64,000 bases of DNA. It comes from Flexistipes sp. (lineage in GTDB: Bacteria > Chrysiogenota > Deferribacteres > Deferribacterales > Flexistipitaceae). Made by a program: the position numbers and the translations under genes. The DNA is taken from positions 26,480 through 90,479 of the forward strand of contig NZ_JAXKVW010000010.1 of assembly GCF_036172515.1 (NCBI RefSeq), given 5' to 3'. Of the stretch, positions 41,407 through 49,969 are shown in pieces (the first letter of the stretch is position 1; each line of letters starts with the position of its first letter). Below the pieces are notes generated by a model, which searched no databases, was not told where the DNA came from, and saw only the letters and a list, made by a program, of their open reading frames with translations.

Positions 41407-43585
41407 AATCAATTCCCGGATATATTTTTACAGATGTATATTTATTTTCAACCGAATCCAGTTCAAATTCCCAGCCATGCTCATGAAGAATTGCCTGACT
41501 CAGAAACAATCCAAGGCCGGTCCCCTGTCCAACCTTTTTTGTGGTAAAAAAAGGATCAAATATTTTTGCCATAACTTTACTGCTGATACCTTTGCCGTTG
41601 TCATAAATTTTTATAAAACTACCCTTCTCGTCTTCATCAGAGCTGATTTCTATATAGCCGCCTGTGTCAACAGCATCAATACTGTTAACAAGCAGATTTA
41701 GAAAAACCTGATGAATTTTCCCCTTATTCCCGTAAACTCTCATAGAGTTGGTTATTTTGTTAGCGGCAGTTATATTTTTGTATTTTATTCTGCTTCCCAG
41801 AATTTTCAATGCGAACTCTGCCGAATCATTAATATCAAAGTAATCTTTCTGCTCTGATTTCTGCCGGGCAAAAATAAGCAAATTCTGCACAATCTCTTTC
41901 GTCTGTTCACCGGCCTCTGTTATTGTATCTATAAGTTTCTTTTCATAAGTTCCGGACTCGAAACGTTTGGAGAGAAGCTGGGCAAAGTTGAGTATACCCA
42001 CAAGAGGATTGTTGATTTCATGCGCCACTCCTCCTGCCAAAAGTCCCAGTGCTGAAAGTTTCTCAGACTGAATAAGTTTCACCTCAAGCTGTCTTATCTT
42101 CGTAACATCTTTAAAAATTGCTATGTATTCATATCCGGACTCTTTTTCTATTTTTGAAACAGATGTTTTCACCTGCAGACTTTTATTTCCATGAGAATCT
42201 ATTGTTAAATCCATGTTATCAACAAATTTATCAGTAACCAGCTTATCGTAAAAAGTACTGTCATTTACAATATCGGTAATCTTCATAACTTTATCCGGTT
42301 CTATTTTCAAAACCTTTAATGATTCATTGCTGAATGTTTTGATATTAAAGTTCTCATCAAAAGAAACAATGGGCTCAGGAGCATTCTCAATAATCTCTTT
42401 AAGATAATGCTCACTTTTTAACAGCGCATTCTGCATATTAACAGCATCCGTCACGTCTCTTATCAGCTCAACAACAGCAACAGCTTCCCCCTTTTCATCA
42501 AACAGAGGAGTCCATATAATGTCAAAATAGCCTTCTGAACAACTGAAGAAATTCTCAAAACGGACATTCTTTAACTCTCCGTTTAAAGCAACATCCATCA
42601 TCCCGCATTGCTCGCACGGGCTGCTTCTTCCGGCCAGCACCGAATAACATTTCCCCTCCGTCTCCCCCTCTACCCTGTTTTTCACATAATCGTTAACAAA
42701 AAGTAAATTATAATCACTGTCTATCAGAGCCACACCCTCACCTATTGCTTCAACAATCTTTTTAAATTTTTCATGTTCCAGTTGAAAGAGCTTCTCAAAT
42801 TTTTCTTTTTCAAAAGCAAATCTGCTGATAAAAATCTTTAACAGAAATAATAAAAGAAGGAGTATTATCCCATAAACCATTCCGGGCATGGAAAAGGCGT
42901 TATTTTGGGAAGATAAGCCGCTGAAGTAATTTTTCATTGCCCCGTATATCCCGATATTTACTCCCCTGAACTCGGTTGAACTGAAAAGAAATTTCTGACC
43001 GCCCTCCTCTAAAAAATGATATTTATCTTCATCCAGCCGGAAAAGTTTTCCGAAAAATTCCTTGTAATTTTCTGAATAAAGGGTTTCTCCGCCATCGAAA
43101 ATAACCACATCAGCATAAGCGGGACTCGAATCTGAAATCAGCGATTGAATGGAAACATATGATGAATAAATACGTCCATCTTTTCTAAGGTAATAATAAA
43201 TATTGCCGGAAGATAAGTTTTTGCTGAATTTCAGCACCAGTTCATTCGAAAGACCGATTTCCGGTTTGGGATAATTTTGTTTACCGGTATTGTCGTAAAT
43301 CACGCCTTCATCATTGTAAACGATGAGGGGGTATTTTGTATCACTGTCTGCCTTCGTCAGAATCAGATTATCAAAAAATGCATAAATATTATTGGTATAA
43401 CTGTCTATATTTTCTGCGATTTGCTCCAGCTGTTTTTTCTGAAGATTGTGAATAAAATCCAAAAGTTTTTCATTGCTTTTATTATCAACAAAAATTCCCA
43501 CTGTCAGAAGAAATGAGACAAATATAAAAAGGAAAAGAATCGCTTCAAAAGGTTTGATATTTTTAAAAAGATTATTATGCATCAT
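41396..43585 (-). CDS. DctB-like sensor histidine kinase
   Basis: A 729-residue inner-membrane kinase. TM1 lies at about 14-33. A periplasmic sensing domain of about 200 residues follows, and TM2 lies near 240-260. Two PAS domains come next; the first has a CYSVLAGRSSPCEQCG cysteine group that may bind metal, haem or act as redox site. The HisKA domain has the phosphoacceptor His in LAGGVAHEINNPLVG. The ATPase domain has NLLVNSIDAV, DNGKGI and GQGTGLGL. Its partner regulator overlaps its 3' end. Confidence 0.93.
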   Translation of the reverse strand: MMHNNLFKNIKPFEAILFLFIFVSFLLTVGIFVDNKSNEKLLDFIHNLQKKQLEQIAENIDSYTNNIYAFFDNLILTKADSDTKYPLIVYNDEGVIYDNTGKQNYPKPEIGLSNELVLKFSKNLSSGNIYYYLRKDGRIYSSYVSIQSLISDSSPAYADVVIFDGGETLYSENYKEFFGKLFRLDEDKYHFLEEGGQKFLFSSTEFRGVNIGIYGAMKNYFSGLSSQNNAFSMPGMVYGIILLLLLFLLKIFISRFAFEKEKFEKLFQLEHEKFKKIVEAIGEGVALIDSDYNLLFVNDYVKNRVEGETEGKCYSVLAGRSSPCEQCGMMDVALNGELKNVRFENFFSCSEGYFDIIWTPLFDEKGEAVAVVELIRDVTDAVNMQNALLKSEHYLKEIIENAPEPIVSFDENFNIKTFSNESLKVLKIEPDKVMKITDIVNDSTFYDKLVTDKFVDNMDLTIDSHGNKSLQVKTSVSKIEKESGYEYIAIFKDVTKIRQLEVKLIQSEKLSALGLLAGGVAHEINNPLVGILNFAQLLSKRFESGTYEKKLIDTITEAGEQTKEIVQNLLIFARQKSEQKDYFDINDSAEFALKILGSRIKYKNITAANKITNSMRVYGNKGKIHQVFLNLLVNSIDAVDTGGYIEISSDEDEKGSFIKIYDNGKGISSKVMAKIFDPFFTTKKVGQGTGLGLFLSQAILHEHGWEFELDSVENKYTSVKIYPGIDYAN

Positions 43586-44049
43586 GATAATGAATGAAAA
43601 CCGTTTCTCCTGAAGTAATCATAAGTTACTATAGCAACGCTGTTGGCAATATTAAGACTTCTGATTTTACCACTCATGGGTATTCGGTACATAAGATGGT
43701 TATACTTTTCGTGAAAACGGGAAGGAAGTCCGCCTGTTTCATTACCAAAAATCAATAATGCTTCTCCGGAATCAGATATCGGAATATCAGTGTAAAGCTT
43801 CTGACCGAATTTAGATATAAAAGCTGTGTTTTCCGTTTTGTTTATCAATGTTTCCAGCTCATTGATATCATCGATACATTTAAGCTTTACATGCTCCCAA
43901 TAGTCAAGACCTGCCCTCTTCAGATATCTGTCTTCCAGAGAAAACCCCCTTTTGCCTGCCAATATCAGCTCCACTCCAAGCCCTGCGCTTAATCGTGCGA
44001 TATTTCCCGTATTTTGTGGTATTTCCGGATTTACCAATACTATTTTCAT
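43582..44049 (-). CDS. trmL: tRNA (cytidine/uridine-34-2'-O)-methyltransferase
   Basis: A small SPOUT-family methyltransferase of 155 residues acting on the wobble base of tRNA-Leu. The start LVNPEIPQNTGNIARLSAGL, the LLIFGNETGGLPSRF knot and RSLNIANSVAIVTYD are complete. It overlaps the kinase gene by four bases and lies two bases after the metal permease. The linkage to transport genes looks accidental. Confidence 0.95.
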   Translation of the reverse strand: MKIVLVNPEIPQNTGNIARLSAGLGVELILAGKRGFSLEDRYLKRAGLDYWEHVKLKCIDDINELETLINKTENTAFISKFGQKLYTDIPISDSGEALLIFGNETGGLPSRFHEKYNHLMYRIPMSGKIRSLNIANSVAIVTYDYFRRNGFHSLS

Positions 44050-44051
44050 CC

Positions 44052-44867
44052 TCAGATCCCCGCCTTTAAAACAGTTCTGTCCAAAATATCAGCAACAATA
44101 TAAAAAAAGGTCATACATAAAATTATTGAAGCACCCGATGAGATGCTGAACCAATAGGAAAAAAACAGACCGGCGTAACCGGCAGCCAAACTGATAATAA
44201 CGGAATAACTGATCATGGAGAGAAATGATCTTGAAAACTTAGCTGATATAGCCGGAGGGATGCTCAACAATGCAATTACCAGTATAAGCCCTGATACTCT
44301 TATCATAACAACAAGTGCGAGACCCAAAAGCAGCAAAATCAGAACATGAAAAAACTTCACCGGTATACCCTTTGCAGCCGCAAACTCTCTGTCAAAAGAC
44401 ATTATAGCAAGATTCCTGTAAAAAACTGTTACAATTATTATCACAACCAAAGTGCAGGAAAGCATTAGAAGGAGATCACTTTCGCTTACGCTGAGAATAC
44501 TCCCGAAAAGATATCCCATAAGGTTACCTTTGTAGCCGGGTGTTAACTCGAGAAAAACTACCCCTAAAGCCATTCCTGCCGACCATGTGATGCCAATAAC
44601 CGTATCCATTTTTTCGCTGTCATTCATTGTCATCAGTCCTATCAGAACAGAAACCATAACAGCAAAAACAAATGTGGTGGGGAGAACAGCAGTTCCTAAA
44701 AGATATGCCAGACCGATTCCGCCGAAACTTGCGTGGGCAACTCCACCGGCCAGAAAAACAATACGGTTTACTACAACATAACTGCCGATAATACCACCCA
44801 TTATCCCGCAAAGAAAAACTGCAAACAAAGCATTTCTTATAAAATCCAGCTGAATAAGATCAATCAA
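44052..44867 (-). CDS. znuB: Metal ABC transporter permease, ZnuB/MntB type
   Basis: A protein of about 271 residues with seven or eight hydrophobic segments, of the ABC-3 family. GGVAHASFGGIGLAYLLG is the characteristic segment after TM2, and GLILVIALLSIPPAISAKF matches the coupling region. The frame extends to 44939, but a TTG at 44867, behind GGGGCGGTGG and ten bases after the ATPase stop, fits the family start (LIDLIQLDFIRNALFA). It should move Zn2+ or Mn2+; the metal cannot be told from sequence. Confidence 0.9.
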   Translation of the reverse strand: MIDLIQLDFIRNALFAVFLCGIMGGIIGSYVVVNRIVFLAGGVAHASFGGIGLAYLLGTAVLPTTFVFAVMVSVLIGLMTMNDSEKMDTVIGITWSAGMALGVVFLELTPGYKGNLMGYLFGSILSVSESDLLLMLSCTLVVIIIVTVFYRNLAIMSFDREFAAAKGIPVKFFHVLILLLLGLALVVMIRVSGLILVIALLSIPPAISAKFSRSFLSMISYSVIISLAAGYAGLFFSYWFSISSGASIILCMTFFYIVADILDRTVLKAGI

Positions 44868-44877
44868 CCACCGCCCC

Positions 44878-45636
44878 CTATTTTTCCATATGCGTAAAAT
44901 CATCGCTGAAATACTTGCCGAAGGAACATACATGTTCATCGTGCGTACCGTATAAAATTTCCACCATTTCTTTAGTAAGAACCGGCTCAGAGTTATAATA
45001 TAAAAATCTGTTTACACAGGCCACTCTGTTAATTTTTGTTGCAATAACATTGATATTATGGCTCACCAGAATGATTGTTTTTTCTCTGCTCAGCTCTTCA
45101 AGAAATGTGAAAAAACAAAATTTACCGTAAGGGTCAATATTTGAGGTCGGCTCGTCCAGTATAATCAAGTCCGGGTCAGACAAAAGTGCTCTGGCAACCA
45201 GAACCCGTTGGCGCTGACCACCTGAAAGATCATGAATTTGTTTGTCAGAATATTCGCTCATATCAACTTTATCAAGGGTTTCCAAAGCCCGGCTCTTATC
45301 CGTTTCAGTATATTTAAAATTAAGCAGTTTTTTCTTTGTAAGCCCCATTAAAACACTTTCCATAACAGAAAGAGGAAAGTTTTTATTTATGTATGAATAT
45401 TGGGGAACATAACCTATATTTTTACTATGTCTACCCGGCTTCTCTCCAAATACTTTTATACTGCCTTTATCAGGTTTTATCAATCCGAGAATCAATTTTA
45501 ACAGGGTTGTCTTTCCGCCTCCGTTGGGTCCCAATACAGCCAGAAAGTCACCTTTGGAAACTTTCAAACTGACATTTTCCAAAACAGGGTCTTTTTCGTA
45601 AGCAAAACTCACGTCATTAATTTCAATTATAGCCAT
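44878..45636 (-). CDS. znuC: Metal ABC transporter ATPase, ZnuC/MntA type
   Basis: A 252-residue ABC ATPase. Walker A GPNGGGKTTLLKLIL, the Q-loop YVPQYSYI, the signature LSGGQRQRVLVARAL and Walker B LIILDEPTSNID are intact. A histidine/cysteine end (DEHVCSFGKYFSDDFTHMEK) is typical of this metal group. The frame opens at 45684 inside the binding-protein gene, but the ATG at 45636 starts the conserved IEINDVSFAYEK. Confidence 0.93.
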   Translation of the reverse strand: MAIIEINDVSFAYEKDPVLENVSLKVSKGDFLAVLGPNGGGKTTLLKLILGLIKPDKGSIKVFGEKPGRHSKNIGYVPQYSYINKNFPLSVMESVLMGLTKKKLLNFKYTETDKSRALETLDKVDMSEYSDKQIHDLSGGQRQRVLVARALLSDPDLIILDEPTSNIDPYGKFCFFTFLEELSREKTIILVSHNINVIATKINRVACVNRFLYYNSEPVLTKEMVEILYGTHDEHVCSFGKYFSDDFTHMEK

Positions 45637-45643
45637 AAATATT

Positions 45644-46471
45644 TTACCTGCAGTATTTATTAAAAACAGACAATATATTCTCAAACATAATAAACAGATT
45701 ATTTGACAAAGGGTCTATTACCTCCGCCACAATACCTGTCTCGTCAACAATAACTTTTACATACTGTTGGGAAACCTGAGGCTGGGAAAAAATAAATTTT
45801 ATATTTTCTTCTTTTATAGTTTCCATTAAAGAGCTCAAATAACGTGCCGAAGGCTCCTGACCATGCTTTTCCACCGCAATCTGTTTAAGGTGGAATTCCG
45901 AAGCAAAATATCCCAGCACCGGGTGTACAGTAAGAAATTTATCCGTTTCACATTTTTTCGTGGTTTTGTCGATTTTATTTATAATATTATCGAGTTTTGC
46001 GGCAAATGAGTTATAATTGCTTTTAAAAAAATTTTTATCTGCGGGCTTCATTTTGATTAACTCTGACAAAACCTCTTCCGCCATTTTTTTCACATTGGAC
46101 GGTGACATCCAAACATGCGGATCATTAATGCCGGAAGTAACAGGCAGATGTTGTGTTATACTTTGGACTTTCATATTATTATTTAAAGATAAAAGCCTGT
46201 CCAGCCACACTTCTTCAAAATCACTGCCAATGGAAAAAAAACGGCTGCTTTCGGAAAAAGAAATCATCCGCCGCACAGACGGTTCGTAAAGATGAGGATT
46301 TGAATCCGAAGGCACCATGGCCAACACATCTATCTTATCACCGCCTATCTCCTGAACAATAAATGCTACAGGAGAAATACTTACTGCTATATTGTCGGAT
46401 TTTGAAGCAAAAGTTAATGTTGACTGAAATAAAAATACAACAATAAGCAAAAAAGTTTTTTTGTTTCTCAT
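45644..46471 (-). CDS. znuA: Metal-binding periplasmic protein, ZnuA/MntC type
   Basis: A 275-residue cluster A-I solute-binding protein with a signal peptide (about 1-22). Metal ligands are probably the histidines in SNPHLYEP, NDPHVWMSP and TVHPVLGYFA, and the aspartate in EVIDPLS. There is no histidine-rich loop between the domains, unlike many ZnuA proteins. It could serve Zn2+ or Mn2+. It starts the leftward array that ends with tadA. No Zur or MntR box stands out upstream. Confidence 0.9.
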   Translation of the reverse strand: MRNKKTFLLIVVFLFQSTLTFASKSDNIAVSISPVAFIVQEIGGDKIDVLAMVPSDSNPHLYEPSVRRMISFSESSRFFSIGSDFEEVWLDRLLSLNNNMKVQSITQHLPVTSGINDPHVWMSPSNVKKMAEEVLSELIKMKPADKNFFKSNYNSFAAKLDNIINKIDKTTKKCETDKFLTVHPVLGYFASEFHLKQIAVEKHGQEPSARYLSSLMETIKEENIKFIFSQPQVSQQYVKVIVDETGIVAEVIDPLSNNLFIMFENILSVFNKYCR

Positions 46472-46706
46472 AAACTATCTCCCAAGCAACCAACTGAGAG
46501 TATTAAGCTATTGCATATCTTATATTAATGTCAAGTAAAAGCATATTTGGCAACCTTCATTTTTTAAGAGATACTGCTATATCAAAATACTATAAGAAAG
46601 GAAATAGTAATTTTTTAAACTTGCATAACAATATAAAACAAAATCTTGTTTTGTATTATTTTCAAAAAGCCTCTTGAGTTTACAGCACTATGTTTAGTGT
46701 TGCAAT

Positions 46707-46743
46707 TGTGCAATAACACGATATTAAATTGCATTATTGCGCA
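46707..46743. promoter_or_regulatory. Distal activator-site palindrome (UAS1) of the TRAP operon
   Basis: TGTGCAATAA (46707-46716) is the near inverse of TTATTGCGCA (46734-46743), nine of ten positions. The centre is about 190 bases upstream of the -12 element, the usual range for a sigma-54 enhancer. It shares TTGCAAT words with the proximal site. Confidence 0.55.
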
Positions 46744-46818
46744 TACACTTGATTTTTCTTATATACAAACAATATGCATAATATATTTTCAGATAAGTAA
46801 ATACTTGCAACACATTTA

Positions 46819-46834
46819 ATTGCAATATTGCAAT
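46819..46834. promoter_or_regulatory. Proximal activator-site palindrome (UAS2) of the TRAP operon
   Basis: ATTGCAATATTGCAAT is a perfect 16-bp palindrome centred about 88 bases upstream of the -12 element, and about 101 bases from the distal palindrome. Confidence 0.55.
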
Positions 46835-46899
46835 ACATATTTTTATGGGGAATTTTAATAAAGCGTTATATTTAAAGGAATAATAAGCAAAGCCTGCTT

Positions 46900-46915
46900 T
46901 TGGCACATCTTTTGC
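46900..46915 (+). promoter_or_regulatory. Sigma-54 promoter of the dctPQM operon
   Basis: TTGGCAC, five bases, then TTGC matches the -24/-12 consensus (TGGCAC-N5-TTGC) without a mismatch. Transcription should start near 46926, 28 bases ahead of the dctP ATG. It requires an AAA+ activator; two are encoded in this window. Confidence 0.85.
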
Positions 46916-46953
46916 ATGTACATAGGCACAAACTATAAAAGGAGGATGTTTAG

Positions 46954-47943
46954 ATGAAACACACAAAACTTTTAGTATTAACCTTTGTATTAACATTGCT
47001 GTTTTCTTTTTCAGCATTTGCAGAGCCCATCGTGGTAAAGTTCAGCCATGTGGTGGCAAATGACACACCCAAAGGAAAAGCTGCTCAGTATCTGAAAAAA
47101 ATTGTGGAAGAAAGAACTGACGGCAGGATGAAAGTTGAAATTTATCCTAATGCTTCACTTTACGGAGACAGGGAAGCTATTGAAGCACTGCAGATGAACG
47201 CCATTCAGCTTGCAGCTCCAAGTTTTTCCAAATTCACAGGTTTCGTTCCTGAACTGCAGATCTTTGATCTCCCGTTCCTTTTTAATGACAACGACCACCT
47301 TCATAAGGTACTTGACGGTGAGGTGGGACAGAAAATCTTAAAACTTGTAGGTCAAAAAGGTCTCGTGGGACTGGCTTATTGGGATAACGGTTTTAAACAG
47401 ATATCCGCTAAACAAAGACCGTTAATAAAACCAAGCGACGCAGCAGGCCTGAAATTCAGAATTATGTCTTCAAAAGTTCTTGAAGAGCAGTTCAAGGTTA
47501 TTGGTGCCAATCCACAGGTTTTACCTTTTTCTGAAGTGTACAGTGCGTTGCAGCAGGGTGTGGTCGACGGACAGGAAAATACACTCTCAAATATTTACAC
47601 AAAGAAATTCCACGAAGTTCAGAATTATATGACTCTCAGTAATCATGGATATCTTGGATACCTTCTTGTTTCCAATAAAATATTTATGAACCAGCTCCCC
47701 GAGGATCTGAAGAAAATCTTTCTCGGTGCAGTGAAGGATGCCACAGAGTATGCAAGAAAGATTGCCAAAGAAGTTAACCAGGAATACCTGAAAAAAATCA
47801 GAGAATCAGGAAAGGTTGAAATTATTAAGTTAACTCCGGAACAGCGTCAGGTGTGGAAAGAAAAGATGATGGAAATCTATCCTGAATTCTATGATGTAAT
47901 AGGAAAAGATCTTATTCAAAAAACTCTGGATGCAGGCAAATAA
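46954..47943 (+). CDS. dctP: TRAP transporter solute-binding protein DctP
   Basis: A 329-residue periplasmic receptor with a signal peptide (about 1-22, cleavage after FAFA-type FAE). The mature part starts PIVVKFSHVVANDTPKGKAA. The carboxylate-binding arginine lies in LKFRIMSSKVLEEQF, and GVVDGQENTLSNIYTKKFHE follows. It should bind a C4-dicarboxylate or related anion. AAGGAGG lies ahead of the ATG. A terminator-like hairpin separates it from dctQM, giving extra binding protein. Confidence 0.95.
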   Translation: MKHTKLLVLTFVLTLLFSFSAFAEPIVVKFSHVVANDTPKGKAAQYLKKIVEERTDGRMKVEIYPNASLYGDREAIEALQMNAIQLAAPSFSKFTGFVPELQIFDLPFLFNDNDHLHKVLDGEVGQKILKLVGQKGLVGLAYWDNGFKQISAKQRPLIKPSDAAGLKFRIMSSKVLEEQFKVIGANPQVLPFSEVYSALQQGVVDGQENTLSNIYTKKFHEVQNYMTLSNHGYLGYLLVSNKIFMNQLPEDLKKIFLGAVKDATEYARKIAKEVNQEYLKKIRESGKVEIIKLTPEQRQVWKEKMMEIYPEFYDVIGKDLIQKTLDAGK

Positions 47944-47950
47944 ACTTTAA

Positions 47951-47980
47951 AGAAGAGGCCAAGGCCTCTTCTTTTTTTGT
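47951..47980 (+). terminator. Attenuating terminator between dctP and dctQ
   Basis: A perfect inverted repeat AGAAGAGGCC / GGCCTCTTCT is followed by TTTTTTG. It lies just after dctP and 20 bases before dctQ, with no new promoter in between. Partial termination would make more dctP than dctQM message. Confidence 0.8.
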
Positions 47981-48000
47981 AAACCTGAGAGGTTGGTGAA

Positions 48001-48513
48001 ATGTTTGATAAAATTGAAAAAACAAAGGATATTTTTGTAACTTCCGTAATGATGATAACTATGTCAATAGCCACACTTGTGGCTTTTACAAATGTTGTAC
48101 TTCGTTACGTTTTCAACATGTCTTTAGTATGGGCCGGTGAACTCACATCATATCTTTTCATCTGGTCAGCACTTTTCGGCGCTGCCTACGGCTTTAAAAT
48201 CGGAATGCATATTGGTGTAACTGCTTTGATTCAAGCAATAAGACCCAAAGTTGCCAAATACATCCTTACGGTGAGTTTGATTATAACGCTTTTATTTATG
48301 ATTGTGATGGTTAAATGGGGTTATGATCTTGTTATGTTTAACAAAATGATCGGTCAGGTTTCTGTAGATCTTGGGATTCCTTTCTGGCTCATATATTTAT
48401 GCGTCCCTATAGCCATGGCTATCGCAGTATATGAAATTCTGGTGAAAATTATTCAGATTTTAAGGACTCCCGGTGATGATTTTCATTATGAAACGATTAT
48501 GAAGGGGCATTAA
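48001..48513 (+). CDS. dctQ: TRAP transporter small permease DctQ
   Basis: A 170-residue membrane protein with four hydrophobic segments, the DctQ fold. The family pattern is seen in FTNVVLRYVFNMSLVWAGEL followed by TSYLFIWSALFGAAYGFK, and PFWLIYLCVPIAMAI in TM4. It is associated with DctM in the inner membrane. GAGAGG precedes the ATG. It ends two bases before dctM begins. Confidence 0.93.
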   Translation: MFDKIEKTKDIFVTSVMMITMSIATLVAFTNVVLRYVFNMSLVWAGELTSYLFIWSALFGAAYGFKIGMHIGVTALIQAIRPKVAKYILTVSLIITLLFMIVMVKWGYDLVMFNKMIGQVSVDLGIPFWLIYLCVPIAMAIAVYEILVKIIQILRTPGDDFHYETIMKGH

Positions 48514-48515
48514 TT

Positions 48516-49799
48516 ATGGATATTATCTCTTTATTCGGACTTTTGGTTCTCTTTCTGCTGATGGGTATACCGATAGCCGTATCCCTTGGTCTGTCCACCA
48601 CCATCACTATGATGTTATTCACCAATCAGCCGTCACTTATAATTGCTCAAAAAATGTTTACATCATTAGATAAATTCGCATTGATGGCTATTCCTCTCTT
48701 TATACTAGCCGGAAATTTTCTGTCTCAGGGCGGCGCTGCCAAACGAATTATAAATTTTGCGCGTTCAATTGTGGGACACCTGCCCGGCGGTCTGCCGATG
48801 TCGGCAATATTTGCCTGTATTATTTTTGCAGCTGTCAGCGGTTCTTCACCTGCAACAGTTGCTGCAATCGGATCCATCATGATGGGCGCTATAAAAGAAG
48901 ACGGTTACAGCACAAGGTTTTCTGTGGGCTCTATTGTTTGCTCCGGTTCCCTGGGAATAATTATACCACCCTCCATCGTACTTATCGTCTACGGGGTTAC
49001 GGTTGATCAGTCGATAGGTAAACTTTTTATGGCGGGACTCGTACCCGGTATATTTCTGGGTACTATGCTTATGCTTGTCACCTATTTCGCTGCCGTTAAA
49101 AACGGACACAAACGCACCAAGATGGCTCCTTTAAATGAAGTATGGAAATCTTTTAAAGAAGCGTCATGGGGTCTTTTTGTGATTGTTATTGTGATTGGTG
49201 GTATTTACGGTGGTATTTTTACACCTACTGAAGCAGCAGCCGTATCAGCTGTTTATGGTTTTTTTGTAGTCAAATTCATATACAGAGATTTAAAATGGAA
49301 GCAGATTCCTGAAGTAATTAAAGCATCAGCATCCACGGCAGCCATGGTGATGTTCATCATCGCAAATGCAATGGGATTTGCATATCTGCTCACCATTCAG
49401 CAGATACCCCAGGATTTGGCGCAGTGGATTATTGATATGAATTTCGGACCTGTTATGTTTCTTGTTTTTGTCAATATAATGTTGTTAATTGCAGGCAACT
49501 TTATGGAGCCTTCCAGTCTGATTATGATAATAGCACCGCTGATTTTCCCGGTAGCTATGCAGCTGGGAATCGATCCTATCCACCTCGGTGTTATAATTAC
49601 TGTAAATATGGAAGTGGGGATGCTCACACCCCCGGTGGGGCTGAACCTGTTTGTGGCAAGCGGAATTTCGGGACTGAACATACAGGAAGTAATAAAAGCT
49701 TCATTGCCATGGTTTTTTGTCCTTATCATTGGACTTCTGATAATAACATACATTCCTCAGATTTCACTCTTTTTGCCCAATATCCTTTACGGCGGTTAA
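48516..49799 (+). CDS. dctM: TRAP transporter large permease DctM
   Basis: A 427-residue protein with about 12 hydrophobic segments, using the sodium or proton gradient to take in the anion delivered by DctP. The hallmark words are all present: IPLFILAGNFLSQGGAAKRI, SGSSPATVAAIGS, GIIIPPSIVLIVYG, FTPTEAAAVSAVYG and GMLTPPVGLNLFVASG. It completes a standard dctPQM operon ended by a terminator. Confidence 0.95.
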   Translation: MDIISLFGLLVLFLLMGIPIAVSLGLSTTITMMLFTNQPSLIIAQKMFTSLDKFALMAIPLFILAGNFLSQGGAAKRIINFARSIVGHLPGGLPMSAIFACIIFAAVSGSSPATVAAIGSIMMGAIKEDGYSTRFSVGSIVCSGSLGIIIPPSIVLIVYGVTVDQSIGKLFMAGLVPGIFLGTMLMLVTYFAAVKNGHKRTKMAPLNEVWKSFKEASWGLFVIVIVIGGIYGGIFTPTEAAAVSAVYGFFVVKFIYRDLKWKQIPEVIKASASTAAMVMFIIANAMGFAYLLTIQQIPQDLAQWIIDMNFGPVMFLVFVNIMLLIAGNFMEPSSLIMIIAPLIFPVAMQLGIDPIHLGVIITVNMEVGMLTPPVGLNLFVASGISGLNIQEVIKASLPWFFVLIIGLLIITYIPQISLFLPNILYGG

Positions 49800-49805
49800 C
49801 AATAT

Positions 49806-49837
49806 AAGGCCTGGTTTTTACCGGGCCTTTTCTTTTT
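49806..49837 (+). terminator. Terminator of the dctPQM operon
   Basis: AAGGCCTGGT pairs with ACCGGGCCTT across a TTTT loop (one T-G pair), followed by TTTCTTTTT. Confidence 0.85.
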
Positions 49838-49943
49838 AAGTAAAACATTATTAATCAGTCCTTTTGGGATAAGTTCTATAGCAATTTACAATACTTCTTT
49901 TAATCATTTTTCTAAAATCTCTTTTAAATAATCCTCTGATTTC

Positions 49944-49952
49944 TGTTATAAT
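49944..49952 (+). promoter_or_regulatory. Extended -10 promoter of the ATP-grasp operon
   Basis: TGTTATAAT is a perfect extended -10 only 18 bases before the ATG (49970). The leader would be about ten bases and consist of the ribosome-binding site TAGGAGG. No good -35 is seen. Confidence 0.6.
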
Positions 49953-49969
49953 TAAAATAGGAGGTAATT

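Larger units (their letters stand above)
46472..46953. other. 482-base divergent regulatory gap
   Basis: The gap lies between the metal transporter (leftward) and the TRAP operon (rightward). It is AT-rich. On the right side it holds a sigma-54 promoter and two palindromes, listed separately. On the left side a TTGACA on the minus strand (46528-46533) about 57 bases before znuA may be its -35, without a good -10. The rest has no reading frame of note. Confidence 0.6.

Noticed and set aside
46724..47017. A 97-codon minus-strand frame over the TRAP promoter
   Set aside because: It runs antisense across the sigma-54 promoter and the dctP signal peptide and has no supporting site.
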